In this document: piece by piece, positions 21,211 through 32,314 of the stretch
Position numbering within the stretch: the stretch's first letter is position 1
Layout: the number at the start of each line of letters is the position of its first letter
From: Udeniomyces pyricola
Lineage: Eukaryota > Basidiomycota > Tremellomycetes > Cystofilobasidiales > Mrakiaceae
Direction of reading: 5' to 3'
Assembly: GCA_039545295.1 (NCBI GenBank)
Contig: BCIK01000028.1
Span: 164,760-228,759 of the forward strand
DNA length: 64,000 nucleotides
Made by a program: the position numbers and the translations under genes
Notes under the pieces: generated by a model
What the model saw: only the letters and a program-made list of their open reading frames with translations
Told to the model about the DNA's origin: nothing
The model's database searches: none

Positions 21211-23244
21211 ATGTCCCGACCTCACTTATCTCACATTCCAACTCCCCTTCTTTCCATGTCCAACCCACAACCCACGCGTCGCGACAAGAGGTTCTTTCGC
21301 GCTTGCCTCGACGAAGCTAACGCGTCCAAGATGAGCTTCAAACTCGGCGCCGTCGTCGTCAAGAACGGCAAGATTATAGGAAGAGGAAGGAATGCCGTCA
21401 TTAGGTGGGTTGCCAACAAGAAAAGAAGAGGGGGTTAGGGGTGGGGAGTGGGTTGGTTGGAAGGGGAGGAGGGAAAGAAAGAGACAGAGAGGTCTTCGGA
21501 TCCACCAGGTCTCGCCTTTTGGTTCTTTCCGTAGACGATCGGTCGCATTCTTATCAGGGCGAGGCTATGCGTAGTACAGTCCTCTGCACAAAAAAAAAAA
21601 ACCAAAAAAAAAACCAAAAACCCCTTGGCATGCGAATGGCAGCAGTAGTATCAGCATCAAGCCATATGATCCGTTACCGCGCACCCCACTTTCTATCCCC
21701 ATTACTCTTCTGGTCCAATCCACCTTTTCACGTACCCAAAAATCACATCTATCTCTTTCCATCCTAACTGACAACATTCTCTTCCTCTCCTTTCTTACTA
21801 TAGACCTACGAACTCATCTCCGACGCATACACTTCTTCAACCGCGTCGATGTTCTTCGATCCTTCCCCTTTCCTTACACGCCGAAGCGTCTGCCCTTCGG
21901 TCTTGTCTTCACCATACCGTTCGAACATCTCTCGGATCCCTCCCACCGTATTCTATCCCTGTTCCTCGCCATTTACGCGTCGCCCCAAACAACAACAACA
22001 ACAGTAGTCATAACAGAAGAGGAGGAAATGGGCATTCGAATTCATCTGGGAAATCAACCGGTGGATCTTCCGAACATGCTCGACCTTTCCCTTGGCCACC
22101 TGATTCTTCTGTTACCTCGACCTCATCTTCCTCCTCCTCGACATCCTCATTGTCTTACTTCAACCTTCCTATGGATCCTATTTCTCCTCTTCTCCTCCCT
22201 CATCACGCTCGACATCACCGTCGTCGTCCAAACCATCAACATCCCTACTCTACCCTTCCTTTCCCTTCCTCTACCTCTTCTCCTTCCTCTTCTTCTTCTT
22301 CTTCTTCCCCATCCCCTTCCTCTCCTCTGTCTGCCTTTTCACCTTCTTCTTTTGGAGGTCACCTCACTAACCTCCAAGGTTCCTCTCTCTATGTAGGGAG
22401 GTTCAATCGATGGGAAGAACCTTTGACGGCGAAACCATGTTGGAGGTGTGTTCAGATGATGCATGGATTGGGGGTGAAGAAGGTGTTTTGGACGGAGACG
22501 AAGGAAGGAGTGGAGGAGAGGAGAAGGGAGTGGGTGAAGGAGGGGTTGAGGAGGAAAGGAGAAGGAGAGAGAGAGAGGTTGGGGGGAGGGAGGGAGGTAG
22601 AGGAAGAAGAAGAAGAAGAAGAGAGGGAAGGGGATCAGGCACGAGAAGAAGAAGCAGAAGCAGAAGGGGAAGGAAAAGAAGGAGAAGATCGAACTAAGTG
22701 GAAGATGATCCAAGCTTGGAAACAAAAGCAATTGGAGAAACAACTCAAACTCAAAGGGAGGAAACGGAAATCATCATCATCACCTTCTTCACCCTCAACA
22801 ACCTCTCAAGAAGAAGAAGAATTTTTTGCGCAGCAGCAGCAGCAGCAGCAGGTTTCTCCTTTGTCATCATCGTCTCTGAATATCCCACCGACGTCTCCTT
22901 CCTCTTCCCATCCTTCCTCCTCCTCTTCTCCTACACCTGAAGACGCCGACGCTGACGACGACGTCGACCCGTTCTCCCAAACCCCTTTTTCGTTCGACGA
23001 CACCCTCACGTTCGTCTCGCGCGACGTCGGGGATCTCTGGCATGAGATCGTATCGAGTGAGGATTTAGGGAAAGCTGGGTTTTTGACGGCGGTCGAGTTG
23101 GGCGTGTTAGGGTTGATGAGAGGGGGGAGAGGGGAGGGGGGTCAGCCCTTGGGGAATGGGAATGGGGCGGGAGGAGGTGGAGGTGGAGGGAGGATGGGGA
23201 AGACGGGGAAGAGAAAGAGGTCAAGATCATGTGGGTGTGGATGA
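21211..23244 (+). CDS. Cytidine/deoxycytidylate-deaminase-fold protein with a very long internal insertion
   Basis: Two exons (21211-21404, 21804-23244) give 544 residues from the first ATG, or 529 from the second at 21256. The first exon carries the deaminase N-terminal strands, MSFKLGAVVVKNGKIIGRGRN. The spliced frame then gives LHAEASALRS, a zinc/catalytic HAE motif at about residues 90-92, and KPCWRCVQMMHGLGVKKVFWTE, the zinc PCxxC motif at about 276-280. Together these are the signature of the CMP/dCMP deaminase superfamily. Between them lie about 185 residues, mostly Asn/Ser/Pro/His low complexity, where family members usually have a few tens. After the fold comes a Glu/Arg/Lys-rich charged region, poly-Gln and poly-Ser tracts, and a Gly-rich, basic C-terminus (KTGKRKRSRSCGCG). 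Substrate (free nucleotide, tRNA or DNA) cannot be told. The motif pair makes the fold call good; activity is inferred. Confidence 0.78.
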
Positions 23245-24003
23245 AAAGTAGATAAGATGAAGAAGAAAAAAATAATGAAAAAAACACCGCTTTTGTAGGG
23301 GAAAAAAAATCTGCTCTTGGAACTTTTAAAGAAAGAAACAAAGAAAGGTTCATTTCAAACACTATAAGAGGGGGGGGGGGATCTCATCAACATATACACG
23401 ATATATATCTCTCCCCTCTTCCACTTTCACCTCACCTCCACCTCATCTCAACACCCCCCCCCCCCATATATAAACAGGACAAGAATAAGAAGTAAAGAAA
23501 AAAGAAAAAGAAAAAGATGATAAGCATAAAAAAAAAGGAGATTCAGAATGCATAAAGAAATAATGGGATCATCACGTACGTGTGTACGTACCTTGCACGT
23601 ATATATATATATATATATTTATTTACCTAGCCCTTAAACGTCCCGTTCAACTCTCTAAATAACGAGCCCTTTAATAAAAATAAAACGTAGCTAGATTTTT
23701 TCTCTCTCCGATTCCTTTCCTTTATTGTGGGGTCCCCAAGTGATTTGATTTGGTTTGATTTCGGGTGTTAACACATCGTATATATATATATATATGTATG
23801 TATCCCAAGCTTTCATTGAGATCACCCTCTCTTCCTCTTGCCCCCCTCCCTCCCCCCCCCCTACCCCCGACCGGCCGTTCTTCATTCCTTTCCCAAGCCC
23901 ACCCCCAAACCTAAACCTCCCTTCCCTCAACCAACTCTAACATCCCTCCCCCTCCCCCCCAACACCCCTTCTCTCTCTCTCTCTTTTTCTTTCCTTTTTC
24001 TTA
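23245..24003. other. Convergent intergenic region with short repeats
   Basis: The 3' flanks of the deaminase-fold gene and the golgin meet here. It contains C and G homopolymers, (AT)n runs near 23598-23617 and 23778-23793, and T/C-rich tracts up to 24000. No open frame with recognisable sequence was seen. Confidence 0.6.
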
Positions 24004-24267
24004 CTACGATACACCCGCGACCAACCTCCTCGTCTCGCCGGGGGTAAACCTCAAAATGACACTCAACACCCGAACGAGGTTCGCCCGCATCTCTTTGTGC
24101 TCGAGGAATTGAAGGATAACGTTTCGGAGGTACTGTGTCAAAAGAAAAAAAAAAAAAAAAAGGATCCAGGTTACGGGTCCGGGTCGTTTTATGAGGTCAG
24201 GGTTTTTGGGTTTGGAGAATTTCACGTTTGAGAGACAGAGGAGAGACAGAAAAAAAGGGGGAGGAGG

Positions 24268-24300
<33 letters not shown>

Positions 24301-27300
24301 GTACTTCAAGATTGACTTCTTCTTGTCCTCCACCACCACCACCATCCTTTCCGCCATTCGACTCTCCGACGACCGATCCGATCGACGCGAGAGATGCCGA
24401 ATGCTGATGCTGATGCATAGCCGCGACGGCCGGTGTTGGATACGGTGTCGTCGAGATCCCACCTCCAAGCGGCGCAAAAGCAGAAGAAGACGAGGAAGAA
24501 AAAGAAGGGCGAGGAGGACCTGCTGCTGCTGCTGCTGCTGGAGAAGAAGATCCCGAAGAAACCGTCGATGACACCGTCGGTCCTGCCCCTGATGATGTTT
24601 GTTGTGGCTGTTGAGCGGCAAGTATCGCTCCTGCTGCTGCTCCTCCTTGAGACGTCGTCGAAGTGAACGTAGGAGTGGAAGAAGAAGAAGCAGAAGCGCC
24701 CCAGTAACCGACGCCTGGGTTCCGTTGACGTTCGAGAAGTTGGGCGGACGATTGGAGTTTTCGCAATTCGTCTTTCAACGTCTGGTCATCGCGGTCGGAA
24801 GAATGGAGGAAACCAGGAGAACGAGAGAAAAAAAAAAGTATGGAGAGAAGGAGGCGATGGAGAAGATGTTATGGATAGGGTTAGCGCCGGGGTTAAGGTA
24901 GGAAGGGGAAAAAGGTCAGTGATTGGGTAACGGCTGTAAGTCAAGGAGGATATGTGGTTTCTTCTTCTGTTTTTCCCCTTCACCCCCTTCCTCATCCCTT
25001 CAAAACTCACCTTGACCGTCTGCTTCAACGTCTGCATCTGACTTCCCAACACCCTATTACTCTCTTCTTCCTTCTTAACCCTCGCTTCCAACCCTTCTAA
25101 TTCCTCCTTCATCGCCATCTCTTCTTCCTTCCACAACGCTTCCTTCTCCCTTCCTTCTTCCCACCTCTCTTCCTCTTCACCAACTTGTCTCCTTAACGCC
25201 TCTTTCTCTCGTTCGACATGCTCCAACTTGACCCGTTCCGCCTCCCAAACCCGCCTTCGATCTTCCCAGTGCGCTTCGCGCGCGGTCAAATCGCGTCGGA
25301 GCGAAGCGAGTTCCGACGTTCGCGTCGAGATGAGAAGCGACCATTCCGTCTCGGCTTGGGTATGCGATTGGGAGAGATGCGAGAGCTTCGATTGCGTGTC
25401 GGAGAGGGTCGATCGAAGGTTGGAGAGTTCGGTTTGAAGAGAGAGTTCTCTTGGTGAAGAGGATTGAGAGGAGTGAGAGGAAGAGGAAGAGATGATCGTG
25501 GTGGGTAGGTTAGATGTCGTCGTGGATGATGATGATGTGGAGCCGTTAGCGGGAAGGGAAGAAAGGGAATTATGAGTTGAATGCGAAGGGGTCGTCATAG
25601 TAGAACCTGATCCTCCACCTCCGGCCCGGCTCCCACCTCCCGATCGACGTTCCACTTCCAATTCTTCTTCCAACGCCCCACACCGGTCCTGAACCTCCTT
25701 CAATTTCCACTCGACTTCCTCCCGCTCGACTTCCAATTTGCCACTCTTCCTTTTTTCCTCTTCCAACTCGGTCGACGTCGTCTGAAGTTGCTCAAACAAC
25801 TCCTCCTTCGTCCGAGTCAACCCACCAATCGTCTGCTGAAGACTCGCGACTTTCGTCTTGACGGTCGCCAATTCCTTGGCATGCGTCGCCCCAACAGTGA
25901 CGGCTCGAAGTTCCATCTCTTCCTTTCTCGTCCGATTCTCCCGCTCGAGCCCTTGCCGAGTACTCTTCACTTCACCTTCAAACTTTTCCCTCAACGCTCT
26001 GATATCCCTCTCCTTATCCGTCTTGAGCTTATCCAACTCACCCCTCACGCTCTCAACCTCCTTCCTCAACTCATCCTCCCTCGCCGCATGAGCAAGTTTC
26101 AACGTCTGTCGTTCATTCAACGCCTCATCCCGACTCTGATCAGCCTTGACGAGTTTACCCCGAACCGTCTTGAGGAGACTGATCGCTTTCGTTCGCTTTT
26201 CTTCCTCATCCTTGGCCGTCTTTTCGGCTCGGGCGAGATCGGCTTTGAGCGCCGTCTGTTCGTTACGCGAGAGGTCGCGTTCGGTCGTGATGGAAGCGAG
26301 GGACGCTTGAGTTTGGGTTAGGGTCTGTTGGGTCGAGGATAGCGTCGAGCGAAGCGTATCGATCTGGGTCGTTTGGGCCGAGGCCGACGCAGCGTGGATC
26401 TCGCGCAGTTCCGTAGTACGAGAGTCTTGAACTAGTTTTTATGAGAAAAAGAAAAAGTAAGTACGGCGAAGCGACAGAAAAGGACAGAAATAAAAATAAA
26501 AATCAGCCTTCGAGTTCTGAAAGATTTCAAAAGGATCTAAACCCAAAATAAAGATTTAAAAAAAAAAAACACATGTATCCACGACCAACGACACTCTAAG
26601 CGTTCTTTGGATCACGAGGCGATCGGTCAAAGTACGGTCGTCAGGACGTAGTAGTAGCTGCATCAGAAACACTCACGCTGAATCATGGCATTGAGTCGTT
26701 TCATCTCGGTCATGCTCATCTAAAACCACGTCCATCACCAGACGAAGGACACACAGGAAGAAAAGACAGAGAGGGCAAGTAAAAAGGTCAGATGAAGGGG
26801 GAAGGGTTGTACGTCAGACGCCAAAAGTGCAACCGGGGAGAACCCAGAGCTTTTTCTTTCTTTTGTATACATACGTCGACTTTGGCACCCAAGTTGCCGA
26901 GATGGGCTCGAAGGCCCTCGTCGTCTCCGGCGTCGTCCAGAGGCGTTAGCTCACGGAGGACGACCGTCATGCGCGAGGTTTGTGATTCGAATTCTGCGTA
27001 AAGTGTTAAGGATGACGATGGAACATTAGAAGGGGAGAGAGAAGGAGGGTTGAGGGGGAGTCAGGGGTTTCTCTGCGACACGTCCAGAAAGGGTTGCCAA
27101 GGGAAAAGCGAAACGCAGTGAGAAACGAAAAACGCACTAGCGAGTTGGGCTTCGAGCGACGCGACTTTTGTCAGAAGCTCGATCTTTGAAGCGTCGTCCT
27201 TTTGGTCGTCGTTATCATCAGGCAGATCGACCACGTCTTTGGTGGGAGGCAATGTTGGAGACTGAGAGATCACTGGCGCGTCGACTACAGCAGCCTTGGG

Positions 27301-28371
27301 GTCTTGAACATTCGTACCAGCGGGAGACGTCACCAGAGAGCTCGAGTTGTCTGCCGTTTGTACTGGAGAAGATGTGTGAGCAAAGTGAGAAAGAGAGAAA
27401 GAAGGATAGGAAGAGTGCGAGGAAAACAATCGGGAAAACGTAAGCTTTTGGGGTCCCCTTGAGTTTACTACTTGACTGTTCCGCAGCGACCCCTGCTGCT
27501 CCTGTCGGCGTTGATCGCAATTGTGATGCATCAAACCCCCTCCCCCCCCTTCCACCTTCCCACCTTGAACTCCAGTCAACAGCAAGCTCTAAAAAGTGCT
27601 CCACAAAGGACCCAGCATATACACACCCGTTTCAGGTTTAGCGTCAACCGCGTCGCGTAAGGTCTGAAGCTCTCGACTGTCGAGCGAGGAACGCGACGGC
27701 GGCAGAACGAGAGGATCCTCAAACAAGAGCGCCCGCTCTTCGGTCGGTGTTGGGAGTGGGAGATGGACGTCTCGAGGGGACGGAGGAAGAGGGTAAGTTG
27801 CGGGATCTTGTGGATTCGGAGGTGGCAACTTGACGGGTTGGGATGTCGTCGGAATCGAGGACGAAGCAAGGGTCGTCGATGATGACCATGAGCCAACGGC
27901 CTCGGGAGCAGCAGCTGCCGTCGCCGTCGCCGCCGTCTTGGCTGTGCCTTTGTTTGTAGACTTGTTGGATGAGCTAGTGGAGTTGAGTGGAGATGATTTT
28001 GGAGAGGTGGGGGCTGTTGGTCGGGTGAGGGAGATGGAGCGTCGGAGGCCCGAGAAGGAGGTCGAGAGGGAGTCGATGGAAGGGAGATGAAAGTGGTTGA
28101 GTGGGTTATCGATTGTGGGTGAGGTTGAGGTTGTGGTGGTGGTGGTGGTGATAGGGGAAGTGGATGAGGCCGGGTGAGAGCTGGAATCGGTGGTGATAGC
28201 AGTGTTAGTGTTAGTGGTAGGGGTGATTGATGGTGAGGAGGCGTTCAAGGGATGATGGTCGGTTGAGTTGATGGGTGAGGGTTTGTGTGAAATGGGTGGT
28301 TGCTGTTGAACGATGAGCGGTTGGGAAGCTTGGGCAGCCGCTTGCTTGAGCCTCTCACTCAGCGACGGCAT
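24004..28371 (-). CDS. GRIP-domain golgin (Imh1-like coiled-coil tether)
   Basis: GRIP golgins tether vesicles at the trans-Golgi and bind the GTPase Arl1. The start at 28371 gives MPSLSERLKQAAAQ, followed by a long Ser/Thr/Pro-rich region (28371 to about 27610). Exons at about 27550-27100, 26990-26880 and 26720-26690 lead into the main coiled coil (about 26430-25020). That part is rich in Glu, Lys, Leu and Gln with heptad-like spacing (ELREIHAASASAQTTQ, KLKTDKERDIRALREKFEGE). Exons at about 24790-24300 (LKDELRKLQSSAQLLE, then Ser/Ala/Gln linkers) and 24132-24004 follow. Splicing VNLE to YLRNVILQFLEHKEMR, followed by LVRVLSVILRFTPGETRRL, gives a GRIP domain at the extreme C-terminus, including the conserved tyrosine. 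Total length is about 1,100 residues. Exon borders are approximate; the GRIP splice was read directly. Confidence 0.85.
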
Positions 28372-28428
28372 GGCGCGGTGGTGGTGGTGGTAGGGCTATG
28401 AGCAAAGGAAAAAGAGAAGGGGGGAAGA

Positions 28429-28495
<67 letters not shown>

Positions 28496-28886
28496 GGATG
28501 AGGATGAGGATGAGGACAGAGGTGATGTGGTGTGACAATGTCAGGCACCAAAGGAGGAGGGAGGGGGGACGATGGAGTTCGTGATGAGGTCCCAGTGGAT
28601 GGATGGGGCGACGAGATCCGAGAGCGCGTTCGTTCATCATCATCATCATCCATCATCAAGGAAGGGTCTTCCATCAGGCTGTGCGCAAAAACGGCAGGCT
28701 GTGTTCTCGATCGCACTCACTGGCTGTGCTGTCTTTTGTCCCCTCCCTGTCTGTGCGCTGGCGCTCGAGACCGAGCCACCAAGACAGTGATTTGATGATC
28801 TATCTATCTATATTACTATTGCACAGACCGCTCTGTCCCTTCCCTTTCCTCAATCCCATCTTCTCCGACCCATCGTTCCATCACCA
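28372..28886. promoter_or_regulatory. Divergent promoter region of golgin and Bem46-like hydrolase
   Basis: A 515-bp interval between two divergent start codons. It contains a long (GAT)n microsatellite close to the golgin start and a short CATCAT run near 28637. Shared promoter use is inferred from geometry. Confidence 0.5.
28429..28516. repeat. (GAT)n microsatellite
   Basis: A nearly perfect run of about 22 GAT units passes into GAGGAT hexamers. It sits about 60 bp upstream of the golgin ATG, probably in its 5' UTR or core promoter. Confidence 0.95.
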
Positions 28887-29087
28887 ATGCCGTCCGTCTG
28901 GTCCATCCTGCGCTTCATGATCAAGACCTTTGGGTTCCTCTCCGTCGGGCTCATTGCCTTTACCATGATTGCCATCTATGTCGCTCAGGGTATGGTTCAT
29001 CAGATCATTCCCTTTCTTTTCTATCTCTTGGCTCGCCTACTCTTGCTCTATCTCACTCTCCCTTTGCCTTTTCCTGACCTTGTGTCT

Positions 29088-29127
<40 letters not shown>

Positions 29128-30989
29128 CAACTCCCAGGCAAGGCCATCTATCCCTCTGCCTACCCCGAAGGATCTCTCACCAAGGTCGCCAGGCCAGATG
29201 ACAAAGACTTTGACATGGGCGACGACTGGGAGGATCTCACGCTCGATACTCCCGATGGCGAACAACTCAAGGCGTACCTCATCTGGACCAACGAAGCTAG
29301 GCCCGGAGAGACCGTGCTCAAGCAACCGATTCCCAACCGAAAGGTACGTTGACCTTTTTTTTTCTTCTCCACAAACCCATCACCGCACACATGCACCTTT
29401 GGTCGGTCGGTCGGTCGGGTTGGATCAACCAGGCCACCTATCACGCGACGCTCGGCCGAGCCGTTTTGGACAAACGGTCCGGATACGGCAAGTTTGGTCT
29501 CAATTCGCTCATCTCTGCCTCTTCAACTTCTCCCCCTCCCCTCTTCCTCTTGACCCATGTTGAACCCTCCCGTCATCAATCCACTTCAGTTCGCCAAGAA
29601 CCGACCGACGATCCTCATGTTCCACGCCAACGCCGGTAACATGGGTCACCGACTCGTTCGTCTTTTTTCTCTTCTTCTTTCTCATCGCTCATTAGACGCA
29701 ACTCTATAATCCCCATCGCCTGTTTCCATAATCTCACACATCATCTCTCGGTTTCGTTTTCCTCTGAACAGCCTATCGCCAAGGTCCTCGCGACTCAACT
29801 CAAGTACAACGTCCTGATGCTTTCCTACCGAGGTTACGGTCTCTCCACTGGAAAGCCATCGGAGAAGGGTCTCAAGATTGACGCTCAGACGGCTTTGGAT
29901 TACCTCACTAACCATCCTATCCTTGGTAACACGCCGATTGTGTGAGTTCAGTCGAGGTGTCTAGAGCGAGTGTTGGCATGGGCGAGAAGAGAAAAGGAAG
30001 GGCGAGAGAGAGATGGACAGAAACCAGCCGTTGGACTCTGTCGCAACAAAACCAATCATTGATAACCCTCCCCCCCCTTCCTCCTCCATCTTCCTCTCGT
30101 TTCTCCTTAAACCACCATCCCAATCTCGATCCTTCATTGTCTCCCCTGCGTTTTTATCAACAAATCAACAATAATCACGATAAATCAGCATCTACGGTGC
30201 CTCCCTCGGTGGTGCGGTCGCTATCAACCTCGCTGCCGACAACCCTCAAGTCCCCGCGGCGCTCATCCTCGAGAACACGTTCATGTCGATCCCATCGCTC
30301 GTGCCGACGCTTATCCCAGCTTTGCAGCCTTTGACGTTCCTTATCCACCGTACGTAGATCTGGTTCTTGAAGCCGCCGGGGATGAGGTGGAGAGGGGGAG
30401 GGGGGAAAGAGAGGATGAAAGAGATGGTCTGGCATTCGTTTTGAGAGAGAAAGAGGAACAGAGGAGGCGGTGGTGGTGGTCTTTGATTGTTCTTTCTCTC
30501 TCTGATATTCAATATAACCCATCAAACTATCCATCCGAAACTGATCGTTCTGCTTCTTTGTTCCAAACCATGGATCTTTCTTTCTTCACTTCCCCCCCCC
30601 CCCCCTTTCCCTCTCCTGCTTCCCATCGTTGTTCTTCGTCTTCCCATTTTTCATTCTCTACTTTCCGATATTTGAACGTTTCCCCCTGTTTTCTTTCTTT
30701 TCTTTTTTTTTTCTTCTTCAGAACTCTGGCACTCGGACGAACGACTGGCTCAAATCCCCGCCGATCTCCCTATCCTCTTGCTCTCGGGCGCGAAAGACGA
30801 GATCGTCCCGGCGTCTCAAATGATTGAGGTCAGTTCTCTCTTCTCTTCTTTCCTCTTCTACCAATGGTATTGTTTCGGGATAGAAGGCGAGAGACAAGGG
30901 AAAAGAAAAGGTGGAGATGTGGGTAAGAGGGGGGGGAGGATGTGAGGTTAATTAACTAAAAAGAGGAAGGGGGAGAAAAAAAAATAGGT

Positions 30990-31077
<88 letters not shown>

Positions 31078-31534
31078 CCGAGAGAGAGAGAGAGATGGGG
31101 TGGCATTTTTGCTTTCTTTTTTTTTTCTCCTTTCTTGTCCTTTCTTCTCTTCTCCCGCTCCTGTTCTACTCCTTCTCTTCCCCTTGTTCTCTTCCGCTTC
31201 GAGAACCTGACCAGTCTCCGCTTGCACCCCTTCCTCCCCCCCCCCTTTTTTCCTCCCTCCCATCCACACACCCTCAACCCCTCCTTTCCCCCCTTCAACC
31301 CCCCACATCCAGCTCAAAAAAATCGCCAACTCCCGCAAGAAAAACCCGCTCCTCCCTAAAGGTCCCACCAAATCCCAAACGACCTTCAAACTCTTCGAAC
31401 GCGGGACCCACAACGAAACGGTTTCTCAACCGGATTACTTCCCGACGGTGATGAAGTTTGTGGAGGATGGAGTGTGTCGATCGGGGACGGGATCGAGGTT
31501 GAAGGAGATTGGACGGGGGGCGAGGTTTTTGTGA
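28887..31534 (+). CDS. Bem46/ABHD13-family alpha/beta hydrolase, membrane anchored
   Basis: The family is ABHD13 and fission yeast Bem46: serine hydrolases anchored by one N-terminal membrane segment. The start at 28887 leads to a hydrophobic stretch, FGFLSVGLIAFTMIAIYVA, at about residues 15-33. Exons at about 29138-29343, 29433-29488, 29590-29657, 29772-29942, 30189-30350, 30721-30830 and 31313-31534 supply the hydrolase. Family motifs are MFHANAGNMGHR, LSYRGYGLSTGKPSEKGLK, the nucleophile elbow YGASLGGAVAI (catalytic Ser), LLSGAKDEIVP (catalytic Asp) and FERGTHNET (catalytic His). The triad is complete. The substrate of this family is not established. Introns carry a (CA)n run and very long A tracts. 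Several exon borders are approximate. Confidence 0.88.
29093..29122. repeat. (CA)n microsatellite in hydrolase intron
   Basis: About fifteen CA dinucleotides lie in the first intron of the Bem46-like gene, just ahead of the acceptor for the exon coding GKAIYPSAYPEG. Confidence 0.95.
30997..31075. repeat. Poly-A tracts in hydrolase intron
   Basis: Two A runs of roughly 36 and 33 bases are separated by a short AT/T block and preceded by a T8 run, inside the last intron. Exact run length in the assembly is likely unreliable. Confidence 0.85.
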
Positions 31535-32314
31535 AAGGAATGAAAGAATGAGGGAGAAAAAGGAGGGGAGGAGGTGAGCGAAGGGGAAGGTGGGGGAGGG
31601 GAGGGAGGGAGTAGGGAACTTTGAATACAAGGCGACGCACAACAAAGAGATACCACCCCAAGACACAAACACACAACCAAACTGGGGTCAAAAAAAAAAG
31701 GGGGGGGGGGAAAGGGGAAAACTGAGGGAAATTGGTTTTCCAAAGGCCTGACATCGACAGAGAGAATGTCCATGATCAGAATTATCATATATATAAAGGA
31801 ATTTTTACAACAACAACAAAAAAAACGGTTTTGGTTCATTACCAATCTCATCTACGAAATTGACATCTTACCAATAAACGAAAAAAAAAGAAACATCGTT
31901 TCAATCTCTGTTTTCATCCTCATGTAGATGATATGCTCATCTAGGACTATTATACTCCTTTGGAGCGCGCAGATGGATGAGGAGGAAGCTAAACGAAATA
32001 GAGTCATTGAGAAAGAAAGAAAGGAAGTCACCAAGACAAAAGACAAAAAAAAAGAAGGAGACCTCCCCCCCCCTCCCCGGCTTCCTTCAAGGGACATGAG
32101 TTGCTATACAAGTGTCGACGACTCGATCGTCGCGCGCTATACATATACCGACTTGAATATACTGTACTGTACTGTACTGTAGGTATGTAGAGTTTAGCTT
32201 AGCTCACTTCTTTGACCAACCGATATTACACAACATTCCTCTTTCTCATCAACTTTCTTCCAAAATCCAAATCCAATTCGATTGAACCAAAAAAAAAAAT
32301 AAAAAAAAAAAAAT
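31535..32314. other. Convergent intergenic region
   Basis: The 3' flanks of the Bem46-like gene and Rrp43 meet here. It is A/G-rich with several A homopolymers; a TGTAC/TACTG run at about 32160-32181 (four to five ACTGT units) is the only ordered element. No gene was seen. Confidence 0.6.

Noticed and set aside
22339..22743. A 134-codon minus-strand frame of Phe/Leu/Ser
   Set aside because: It is the antisense shadow of the Glu/Arg-rich part of the deaminase-fold gene.
28429..28516. Regular repeat considered as a CRISPR-like array
   Set aside because: It is a simple GAT microsatellite without unique spacers, in a eukaryotic nuclear genome.
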